DNA of 64,000 nucleotides from Verrucomicrobiales bacterium (lineage in GTDB: Bacteria; Verrucomicrobiota; Verrucomicrobiia; Limisphaerales; J093). Position numbers and translations under genes: made by a program. Below, piece by piece: positions 52,790 to 60,020 of the stretch. Under the pieces are notes generated by a model, which was not told the DNA's origin, did no database searches, and saw only the letters and a program-made list of their open reading frames with translations. The number at the start of each line of letters is the position of its first letter. Position 1 is the first letter of the stretch. The stretch is from the NCBI GenBank assembly GCA_024233305.1, contig JACKPV010000032.1, forward strand, positions 1 through 64,000, given 5' to 3'.

Positions 52790-53881
52790 TCACAACACCT
52801 TCTTTCCTTCACAGAGGTTGATCAGTTCCGCCAAGGCGAGGACGTGAGGGCGGCGCCCGGCGCCCTCGCGCACGGTTTGGAGAATCCCGTTTCGCCTGAG
52901 CTTGCCGAGTAGGTTTGAGACCATTGGCGCGCTGGGCATGTGTTCGAGCTTGGTCAGGTCGCTGCTACGAAAGATCGGGCGCTCAAACACGAAGTCGAGC
53001 AAAGGAACCGCGAACTGGGAGTGGGTTAGTTCGAGGACCTGCCGCTTGAGGCGCTCGTAGAGGTCCTGGACGGCTCTGGCTTTCCGCGTGTTTTCCCCAG
53101 CTTGAACGGCTACGCCTTCCACGAAGAAGCGGCACCAGCGGGTCCAACTCCCCCGCTCGCCCAGTTCCCGGAGACGGGCGATGTACTCGTCGCGTCGGGC
53201 CTCAAAGTACGCCGAGAGGTAGAAGCAGGGACGAGTCAGGATTCCCTTCTCGAACAGGAACAGCGGGATGATCATGCGCCCCAACCGCCCGTTACCGTCA
53301 ATGAACGGGTGGAGAATCTCGAACTGGGCGTGGACGATGGCCAGTTGCACGAGAACATCTGGGACCTCGGCATGCCAGTAGGCTTCCCACCGGTTCAGGT
53401 GCTCCTGCAGGTGCATCGGCGCCGGGGGGATGAAGGCCGCTTCTTCCATGGGGCTGCCCGGCTTCCCAATCCAATTCTGAATGGTTCGGAAACGCCCCCG
53501 GCCCTTGTTGTGACCGCGGACGCTGTCCATGAGGACCTCATGCAGCTTCAGCAAGGTATTCAGGCAGAAGGGTCGGTCCTGTAGGAGTTGCTCCGAGAGC
53601 CGCAACGCCTTCCGGTAATTCACGATTTCGTGGATGTCCTCGCGGCGAGCGGGCTCGGCTGGAGGCTCTCCTGCCTCGAACTTCAGAACATCCTCCAGGT
53701 CGGCCTGGGTCCCTTCGATCTTGGACGAGAGAACGGCTTCCTGGGTGGTGATCGGGGAGAGAAGGACGGTTGGGTTCGGGATGGTAACGGTGCATGATGT
53801 TGATGGGCGGGAGGGTAAGGCCCGGACGGCACGGCGCAAGTCATGATCGCTGGCGAGGATGGAGACGCAGCGAAAGCTCAT
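52790..53881 (-). CDS. Fic-domain AMP-transferase-like protein
   Basis: 363 residues from ATG at 53881; the frame stays open upstream into the tmRNA gene, so that part is not coding. The Fic core HPFIDGNGRLGR is complete, and an inhibitory-helix motif SSKIEG (S/T-xxx-E-G) precedes it, so it should be an autoinhibited class II-type enzyme that transfers AMP to a protein target. A C-terminal winged-helix (SSDLTKLEHMPSAPMVSNLL) follows. The N-terminal 40 residues do not look like the usual family start, and a small frameshift there is possible. It is probably cargo of the island ending at ssrA. Confidence 0.85.
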   Translation of the reverse strand: MSFRCVSILASDHDLRRAVRALPSRPSTSCTVTIPNPTVLLSPITTQEAVLSSKIEGTQADLEDVLKFEAGEPPAEPARREDIHEIVNYRKALRLSEQLLQDRPFCLNTLLKLHEVLMDSVRGHNKGRGRFRTIQNWIGKPGSPMEEAAFIPPAPMHLQEHLNRWEAYWHAEVPDVLVQLAIVHAQFEILHPFIDGNGRLGRMIIPLFLFEKGILTRPCFYLSAYFEARRDEYIARLRELGERGSWTRWCRFFVEGVAVQAGENTRKARAVQDLYERLKRQVLELTHSQFAVPLLDFVFERPIFRSSDLTKLEHMPSAPMVSNLLGKLRRNGILQTVREGAGRRPHVLALAELINLCEGKKVL

Positions 53882-54007
53882 CAGCGCCGGGTGTTTGTTC
53901 TTTGGCCTGCCGGGTCGTAGCCCGGAGTTTTCGGCCGGGCTGGGGCCCGCCTTCGCCGGGGGCTTCGACGCGGCAGTCTTCGCCCTCGCTCCGCTCCGGG
54001 CGAAGAC

Positions 54008-54359
54008 TGGTGGAGGCGGCGGGAGTTGAACCCGCGTCCCTAACCGACTTGCGCGCAATGACTACATGCTTAGTCGGATGTTTTTTCTCGGCCGAATGGT
54101 TACGATCCGACGCGATCCACCCGGCTCAGTCCGCTGTTTTACTTCGGATCGACACGCGCAGACCCCGTGTCTCACCTAACCTGCTGTCGCGTTCATCCCA
54201 CCCAGCAGGTGTCGGCGGGCGAACGTCACGGCAACTTAGGCCGCGAGAGCTAATTCTTCGTTAGCATTTGATTTTTGGTCCGGTGATTAACGAGGCCAAC
54301 GAACCATCCTCGGCATGCCACCACGAGCGTATCCATCAGGTCGAAACCAGTACGCCCCC
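54008..54359 (-). ncRNA. ssrA: Transfer-messenger RNA (tmRNA)
   Basis: The 352-nt gene is read from 54359 to the encoded CCA at 54008. The 5' GGGGGCG pairs with 3' CGCCTCC over seven positions (one G-U) to give the acceptor stem. The hallmark TGGTTTCGAC follows the 5' end, and the T-arm GGGTTCAACTCCC precedes the 3' end. The tag reading frame ends ANEELALAA with TAA at 54236-54238. The first tag codon is GCT or a codon or two upstream. It rescues stalled ribosomes with SmpB; tagged proteins go to ClpXP. Confidence 0.96.
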
Positions 54360-54372
54360 AGTCACGAGCCCG

Positions 54373-54401
54373 AACATCCGCCATCCGTCGCAGGCGGTCA
54401 A
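54373..54401 (-). promoter_or_regulatory. Possible sigma-70-type promoter of ssrA
   Basis: On the minus strand, TTGACC (54396-54401) and GATGTT (54373-54378) are separated by 17 bp, upstream of the mature 5' end at 54359. The -35 matches 5 of 6 and the -10 only 3 of 6 of the consensus. The distance to the mature end is slightly long, consistent with later processing. Confidence 0.35.
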
Positions 54402-54615
54402 GTTCGGCGGCGGACGCCGCAAACCAGACCTCAAACCCAGAAAGCCAAGCCCATCAGGGAACACCCATTTCGGGCACTGCCAATCCCTCTCCCGGGTAAC
54501 AGTTGCTTCTGGCGCACCGGGACCGGGCGCCCGCACTTCCCGGATCGCAACGGACGGACGAAAGCCCACGCGTTCGACCGCTTGTGCCCCCCTGGCAGAT
54601 GGGGCAGAATCCCGC

Positions 54616-57213
54616 ATGCAAAACCGTCGCCGCCTCCCGATCCCAGCTGCCCCGACGCCCGCCCGTCCGACAGCGAGGCACGATCAGCCCGTGAATGACT
54701 GCTTTTCCGCTGCCGCGTATCGCGCCGGCCTCGCGGGCCGGGCCGCGGTCTTGCTCGTTGCCGCCGCCGGTGTCCTTTCGGGGTTGGGCGCGGGTTTCGA
54801 GACGCCGCAACGGCTCGGACGCTGGGCCTTTCCCGTCGCTCAGACGAATTCCCGACCGGTCGGCCTGGCTGCCCGGAGGGCCCCGGAGCCGTCGCGCGGA
54901 TTGTTCATCTCCGCCACGAACGAAGCCGCCCGCCTCGTGGCCCCGTCGCTGGCGGGCTCTCGTAGCAGCGGGCCGGTGCGCCAGGGAGCCGTGCGGCTGC
55001 TCTTCCGTCCCAACTGGGCCAGCAACCAGGGTTACGTGCGCCCCGGCATGCTGCCCGGACGTGGTCCCGGCTCCGGTGCCCGCCTCTTTCAACTCGGCCA
55101 ATGGAACGACAACGCCAGCGAGCCCTGCCTCGCCGTGCTCTTCGATGCGGCCGGCACCAATCTCCTGGTGGTTTCCCACGACGGACGCGGCCGGGCGGTG
55201 ACGAACTTCACCATCCCCTTCCTGTCCCAGCTTCCCCAGCCCCTGCCCGGCATTCCCCGGACGCCGCCGCGTTGGTACGAAATTGCGGTCAATTTCTCGG
55301 CCGCCCGGACGGAATGCATCTTCGACGGGGCGATCATGAAGGACGCGCGGACGGGCGCCTACGCCGGCCCCGGGGTCCCGGCGATTCCGGTGGCTTCCGA
55401 AGCGCCCGCCGTCTCCTTCGGCAGCGACCTCGAAGGCAAACAGTGCGCGGAAGGCTGGCTCGACGAGATCGAACTCTATTCCGCCCCGCTCTCCTTCCTC
55501 GAAACCAGGGCCTACCAAGGCCGAACCATCCTCTCCGCCCGCGTGGAAACCAGCCCGCCGTCAGTGGCGCTCGAGTGGGCCCAGGTCGGTGACGCTCGGG
55601 TCGAAATCAAACGACGTGACCCGGGCGCCACCAACTGGGTGGTCCTGGCCACCGACCATCCGGGCGAACGCTTCACCGACCGCGATCCGGACCTCCGTCC
55701 CGGGGCAACCTATGAATACGATGTGGGCGGCCGCCTCGCCGTCGTGCCGCTGGCCGGAGCGCCCGAGGAACAGCGCGGTCATGTGCTGGTCCTCGTTGAC
55801 GAAACCCTCGAACGCCGCCTCCGTGAGACCCTCGAAACCTACGCCGGCGACCTCGTTGGCGACGGATGGACCGTGGCGGTAGAGCCGGCGCCCCGGCATG
55901 ACGACGACGTTTGGAAGCGGGAGGACGCGATGCGGCGCTACCGCGCGGACCTGACCCGCGTGAAGGAGATGGTCCTCGCCGAACAGCGCAGTGCCGGCGG
56001 ACGATTGCGGGCCGTGGTGCTGGTCGGACACGTGCTGGTTCCCTATTCGGGCGCCGGATCCGAGGACGGTCATCCGGACCACGGCGGGGCCTGGCCGGCG
56101 GACAATTATTACGGTGACCTGGACGGGGAATGGACGGATGCCGTCGTGAACACCGGGACGGCGGGGGGAACACCGGCGTTGCGCAACGTCCCGGGGGACG
56201 GGAAGTTCGATCCCGGCACCTTCGCCCTGCACATCAAGCCGGAGCGGCCCGGGGAACTGCAGGGCATCGAGGTGGCGGTGGGCCGGATCGACTTCAGCAA
56301 CCTGCCGGCCTTCGGACGGCGCGCCGAAGTTGACTTGCTGCAGGATTACTTCACGAAGAACCACCGCTATCGACACCGACAGCTCGAGTTCACCCCCGGC
56401 GTCGTGGCGGGCGGGTTCTTCCACTCGATCTTCAATGCGAACGGCAACATCATCTACGAGAACGCGCTCTACACCGCGTCCCGCCTGTTCCCCAACGGCG
56501 CCGATGCGGCCCGTCTGGGCGATCCGTTCGGCAGCGGCGCTTCCTGCCTGTGGTCGATGCAGGGCGGCTACGGCAGCGCCCTGGCCCTGCACGTCTCCCA
56601 GCAATCGAACGGTTTCCTCGGCGTGAAGCGTTATGACAGCGAATACCTCGCCGGCCAGGGCAACCGGTTGCGGATCGGCTTCCACTTGCTGAAGGGGTCT
56701 TACTTCGGAGACTGGAATTACTATCACGACAACTTCATGCGCGCCTGCCTGGCCCTGCCCGACTCGGGGCTGGCGGCCTGCTGGACGATGAACACCGTGT
56801 GGCGCTTCGAAGCGACCGCGGCCGGGGCGCCCATCGGCGACGCCTGCGTGCGGACGGCGCGGGGAAAGAACAGTGTCCGGACGACTTCTCTGCTGGGGGA
56901 TCCCACGCTCCGGTTGCAGGTAACCGCCCCGCCCGCCGGCCTGGAGGCCCGTCGCGAAGGCGATGCCGTGCGGTTGACGTGGAAACCCTCTCCCGAACCG
57001 GGGGCGAAATACTTCGTCTATCGCTCGCTGAACGCCCTCGAAGGTCCGACGCAAAAACTCGTATCCGCTCCGTTGGCAGACGCCGCCTACGTGGACACCG
57101 CGGCGCCCGAGGGAAGGAAGTTTTACCAGGTCCGCGCCCTGGTGCCGGTCACCACCGGTTCGGGCTCCTTCACCAACCTCAGTCAGGGCATCTTCGCGGA
57201 AGTCCGACACTGA
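54616..57213 (+). CDS. Secreted LamG-like protein with gingipain-like and fibronectin III regions
   Basis: ATG at 54616 is preferred (GTG at 54691 is the alternative); both precede the hydrophobic signal GRAAVLLVAAAGVLSGLGA. The frame upstream overlaps the tmRNA and is not used. About residues 60-300 look like a concanavalin/LamG fold (VSFGSDLEGKQCAEGWLDEI, ELYSAPLS). The central region AVVLVGHVLVPYSG with GAWPADNYYGDLDGEW recalls C25 peptidase (gingipain-like) sequences, but a clear Cys/His pair is not visible. A fibronectin III-type module ends the protein (VRLTWKPSPEPGAKYFVYRS). It is probably extracellular; function unknown. Confidence 0.8.
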   Translation: MQNRRRLPIPAAPTPARPTARHDQPVNDCFSAAAYRAGLAGRAAVLLVAAAGVLSGLGAGFETPQRLGRWAFPVAQTNSRPVGLAARRAPEPSRGLFISATNEAARLVAPSLAGSRSSGPVRQGAVRLLFRPNWASNQGYVRPGMLPGRGPGSGARLFQLGQWNDNASEPCLAVLFDAAGTNLLVVSHDGRGRAVTNFTIPFLSQLPQPLPGIPRTPPRWYEIAVNFSAARTECIFDGAIMKDARTGAYAGPGVPAIPVASEAPAVSFGSDLEGKQCAEGWLDEIELYSAPLSFLETRAYQGRTILSARVETSPPSVALEWAQVGDARVEIKRRDPGATNWVVLATDHPGERFTDRDPDLRPGATYEYDVGGRLAVVPLAGAPEEQRGHVLVLVDETLERRLRETLETYAGDLVGDGWTVAVEPAPRHDDDVWKREDAMRRYRADLTRVKEMVLAEQRSAGGRLRAVVLVGHVLVPYSGAGSEDGHPDHGGAWPADNYYGDLDGEWTDAVVNTGTAGGTPALRNVPGDGKFDPGTFALHIKPERPGELQGIEVAVGRIDFSNLPAFGRRAEVDLLQDYFTKNHRYRHRQLEFTPGVVAGGFFHSIFNANGNIIYENALYTASRLFPNGADAARLGDPFGSGASCLWSMQGGYGSALALHVSQQSNGFLGVKRYDSEYLAGQGNRLRIGFHLLKGSYFGDWNYYHDNFMRACLALPDSGLAACWTMNTVWRFEATAAGAPIGDACVRTARGKNSVRTTSLLGDPTLRLQVTAPPAGLEARREGDAVRLTWKPSPEPGAKYFVYRSLNALEGPTQKLVSAPLADAAYVDTAAPEGRKFYQVRALVPVTTGSGSFTNLSQGIFAEVRH

Positions 57214-57264
57214 GGTGGCCGAAGCTCTTGTGCCGCCGATTGAACCGCCCGGTGCAGGCGTCAC

Positions 57265-57480
57265 GGAATCACTTCATCCCGGCCCCGAAATCGGGCTGCG
57301 GCGTTTCGACCACCAAGTGGGAGTGGTTGGACACCACGCAAAGCGCCCGGACCTGCCAGCCGGTCTTGTCGCAAGCCTCGCCCAGGGTGTCCAGGAATCG
57401 CTGCCGGTCGGTGTCGTCGAGGAAGACGGCCTCCCGACGGTCGCCCCGATTGAGGATCTGATAAGCGGCCCCCGATCCTC
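57265..57480 (-). pseudogene. Fragment of a Y1/RAYT transposase
   Basis: The minus strand reads AYQILNRGDRREAVFLDDTD, then QRFLDTLGEACDKTGW and the HUH-type SNHSHLVVETPQPDFGAGMK, ending at a TGA at 57264-57266. This corresponds to the N-terminal third of a RAYT. The upstream part appears frameshifted (RERRIGG in another frame) and the tyrosine half is absent. It fills most of the gap 57214-57587 between two genes. Confidence 0.75.
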
Positions 57481-57587
57481 CGCTCTCTGCTTTCCGGCCA
57501 TGCCCCGGAGCCTGGGTGGTTCAGCCGCATATGAGAATATCAAGAACCGACCCCTTTACAGGAGAGGCGCTTCGGGATTCGCGGCGA

Positions 57588-58820
57588 TTACTTCCTGAGC
57601 TTCCAAAAGCTCACCCCCTGATGCTCGCCTGGTGTGATCCGCTGCCGCTTGCCCGGCGCTCTGCCGTGGAGCATCAGGTCGTGGATGTCGTGCAGCAGCG
57701 CCTCCGCCTGGGCGAAGTAACTGTGGCCGAGCAGATCGAGGTCGAAGTCCGGCACCGCGATGGTGTCCACGCCGGGGGCCACCGTGTAAGGCGTGAAGTA
57801 GCCGGCGCGCGGGGCGTCGTGGAGTTTGGCGGACAGATGCACGGGCAGGTCGCCGTCGGAGGCGTAAAGAGTCGTGCGCTCGCTGTGCTCGGGGTAAAGT
57901 CGGGCCAAGTCGAGGAAGAGGTCGCGGTCCACGTCTGGCGCGGCGAGGAAGATGTGTCCACACTTCACTTTGCCCCGCGTCTCCGCGTTGGCGGCGATGC
58001 GTTGGAGCGCCCGCAGCAGACCGCGGTTGCCCATGCTGTGGGCGATGACATGCACCTTTTCCGCACCGCAGTTCGTGACGAAGTCCACCAGGAAATCCGT
58101 GATCGCCCGTTCGCTGGCCTCGATGGTCGCTTCGTCCGCCGGATACGCCGCCACGTTCCCCCGCGAGGGCCAACTGAAGAAGGCCGTGGCCCCCGGCACC
58201 TTCAAATCGCAGCCAATCTGCGCGGCGCGGATGGCGGCGTCCTCGAAGGTGACATTGAAGCCATGTAGGAAGAACAGCGCGTGCGGCGTGTCTCCGCTCT
58301 CCTTGGCGTCGCGCATCGCCTGCTGGATTTCGCCGAGCCAGGCGTCGCGGTCCTGGGGCGTCACCTGCTGTAGCCGGAGCGTGTCATCGCGCAGATCGAA
58401 CCGCTTGAGCTTCGTCCAGAAGCTGCTGCCCGTCTCCCCGAACTTGTGCGCCTCCGGAATGAACACCTCCGCCCGCCCCCGCGTGAGGCGGTCGTGGCGC
58501 TCGCCGGTGAATCCCCTCCCATCCGGGGTGGGCTTGCGATTCGTGCCGAACCAGACGGGATAGACCACGCCCTCGCCTGCTTCGGCGGCCTTGATGCCGC
58601 GCACGGTGCCCAGAAGATCCACACTCCTCATCGCCACGGTGGGAACAGGCCGGTTGAGTTCGGCCAGTAATTCGCGCAACCGACGTTCCACGGCGGCCTG
58701 GTCATGGCTTTCGCGGACGAGCCGTTGTTGAATCTGGCCTGCGAGTTCGAGCCCCCGCAGGCGGTCGCCGGCGCGGACGGCGGCTTCGAGTTGGGTGAGG
58801 AGGTCGGTCAAAGGAGTCAT
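57588..58820 (-). CDS. DUF900-type alpha/beta hydrolase
   Basis: 410 residues. The N-terminal about 90 residues are a helical segment (DLLTQLEAAVRAGDRLRGLE). The C-terminal part is an alpha/beta hydrolase of the DUF900 family: oxyanion region FFLHGFNVTFEDA, FFSWPSRG, nucleophile Ser in VIAHSMGNRGLL, acid in FLAAPDVDRD, and a late histidine in LGHSYF. The substrate is unknown. A similar N-terminal segment is found in proteins placed next to caspase-like genes, and here a CHAT gene lies upstream; functional linkage is inference. The start ATG is 20 bp from the palindromic repeats. Confidence 0.85.
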   Translation of the reverse strand: MTPLTDLLTQLEAAVRAGDRLRGLELAGQIQQRLVRESHDQAAVERRLRELLAELNRPVPTVAMRSVDLLGTVRGIKAAEAGEGVVYPVWFGTNRKPTPDGRGFTGERHDRLTRGRAEVFIPEAHKFGETGSSFWTKLKRFDLRDDTLRLQQVTPQDRDAWLGEIQQAMRDAKESGDTPHALFFLHGFNVTFEDAAIRAAQIGCDLKVPGATAFFSWPSRGNVAAYPADEATIEASERAITDFLVDFVTNCGAEKVHVIAHSMGNRGLLRALQRIAANAETRGKVKCGHIFLAAPDVDRDLFLDLARLYPEHSERTTLYASDGDLPVHLSAKLHDAPRAGYFTPYTVAPGVDTIAVPDFDLDLLGHSYFAQAEALLHDIHDLMLHGRAPGKRQRITPGEHQGVSFWKLRK

Positions 58821-58874
58821 GGTTGTGTGTTGGTTGAGTCGGGCTTTCAGCCCTTGAGATGTTTTCGGCCGTGG

Positions 58875-59342
58875 ACCTGGGGCGTTGCCCCAGGCTGGAA
58901 TGGATGCGGGGCTTTGCCCCTCTTCCGCGCCAAAGGCGCAGGGTCATCTCAGCCTGGGGCAACGCCCCAGGTCCCGGAGCACGATGGCCCGAGGGCTGAA
59001 AGCCCGTCTCACCTTCAGTCCCAGACATTGACCTGGGGCGTTGCCCCAGGCTGGAATGGATGCGGGGCTTTGCCCCTCTTCCGCGCCAAAGGCGCAGGGT
59101 CATCTCAGCCTGGGGCAACGCCCCAGGTCCCGGAGCACGATGGCCCGAGGGCTGAAAGCCCGTCTCACCTTCAGTCCCAGACATTGACCTGGAGCGTTGC
59201 CCCAGGCCGGAATGGATGCGGGGCGTTGCCCCTCTTCCGCGCCAAAGGCGCAGGGTTATCTCAGCCTGGGGCAACGCCCCAGGTCCCGGAGCGCGATGGC
59301 CAGAGGGCTGAAAGCCCGTCTCACCTTCAGTCCCAGACATAG
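58875..59342. repeat. Three tandem 156-bp palindromic units
   Basis: Units at 58875, 59031 and 59187. The first two look identical; the third has about six substitutions. Each contains ACCTGGGGCGTTGCCCCAGG, GGGGC-TTT-GCCCC, GCGCC-AAA-GGCGC, CCTGGGGCAACGCCCCAGGT and GGGCTGAAAGCCC. Each ends with TTCAGTCCCAGACAT, which in the third unit is the actual end of the transposase gene. There is no gene in the strip itself. Confidence 0.9.
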
Positions 59343-59779
59343 CGTTCGTCAAAGGCCACCCCGTATTTGGTGAGGAACGCCCGGTATTCCTCCTGGAACG
59401 TCCAGGTCCGATGATGTTCCGCCTGGTGGTCGATGTAATTGAGCAGCGCCGCGAGATCCGATGGTCCAACGGAGAACACACCGTAACCGCGTTGCCACGC
59501 GAAGCCGGACAGTTCCGGGGATTGCGTCTTTAGCCATTTCGACGACGACGTTTTCAGTTCCTCGACGAGGGCCGCAATGGTGAGGGTCCGCGTGAATTGA
59601 ACGGCCAGGTGGACATGATCGGCGACGCCCCCGACCCGCGGGCATCCACAACCGGCGTTGCGGACGACCGTGGCAAGATAGGCGTGGAGAGCGGGGCGGA
59701 TGAGATCGCCCAGGACCGGAGCGCGGTCCTTCGTGCTGAACACGAGATGGAGGAGCACGTTGTCGAGCGATTGCGGCAT
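59327..59779 (-). CDS. tnpA: IS200/IS605-family Y1 transposase (TnpA)
   Basis: 150 residues, a normal length for TnpA. The HUH site is His55 and His57 in ADHVHLAVQF, and the nucleophilic tyrosine is Tyr115 in LNYIDHQAEHH. LVFSTKDRAP near the N-terminus is family-typical. It acts on single-stranded DNA and recognises hairpins at element ends. The last codons (VWD and stop) lie inside the third 156-bp repeat unit and are copied in the other two. The gene appears intact. Confidence 0.9.
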   Translation of the reverse strand: MPQSLDNVLLHLVFSTKDRAPVLGDLIRPALHAYLATVVRNAGCGCPRVGGVADHVHLAVQFTRTLTIAALVEELKTSSSKWLKTQSPELSGFAWQRGYGVFSVGPSDLAALLNYIDHQAEHHRTWTFQEEYRAFLTKYGVAFDERYVWD

Positions 59780-59828
59780 GGGGAGCGGTTTAGGGGGTGC
59801 GATTGGATGAGTTCAAGACGTGATGAAT

Positions 59829-59994
59829 CGGGCTTTCAGCCCTCGACGTGGTGCGGTATGGAACCTGGGGCGTTGCCCCAGGCTGGAATAGATGCGGGGC
59901 GTTGCCCCTCTTCCGCGCCAAAGGCGCAGGGCCATGTCAGCCTGGGGCAACGCCCCAGGTGAACGAGAGCCAGGGGCCAAGGGCTGAAAGCCCG
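59829..59994. repeat. Solo copy of the 156-bp palindromic family
   Basis: It runs from CGGGCTTTCAGCCC at 59829-59842 through ACCTGGGGCGTTGCCCCAGG and GGGGCGTTGCCCC to GGGCTGAAAGCCCG at 59981-59994. The whole block is a large imperfect palindrome. It lies between the transposase start and the stop of the CHAT gene at 60021. The remaining bases of the 59780-60020 gap show nothing else. Confidence 0.85.
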
Positions 59995-60020
59995 TTCGAT
60001 GCCGAAGGGACACGCGCGGT

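Larger units (their letters stand above)
58840..59994. mobile_element. IS200-like transposase with flanking palindromic repeats
   Basis: A Y1 transposase gene (59327-59779, minus) is bracketed by related palindromic blocks: three 156-bp units on one side (58875-59342) and one unit at 59829-59994 on the other. The outer ends on both sides carry CGGGCTTTCAGCCC and its reverse complement. No target duplication or IS boundary is certain, so the exact limits are approximate. Confidence 0.6.

Noticed and set aside
53882..54058. Upstream extension of the Fic protein
   Set aside because: It runs into the tmRNA 3' end and is proline/alanine-rich without similarity to Fic proteins.
54268..54615. Upstream extension of the secreted LamG-like protein
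   Set aside because: This part of the frame lies over the tmRNA gene on the other strand and precedes the signal peptide; a start at 54616 or 54691 is more sensible.
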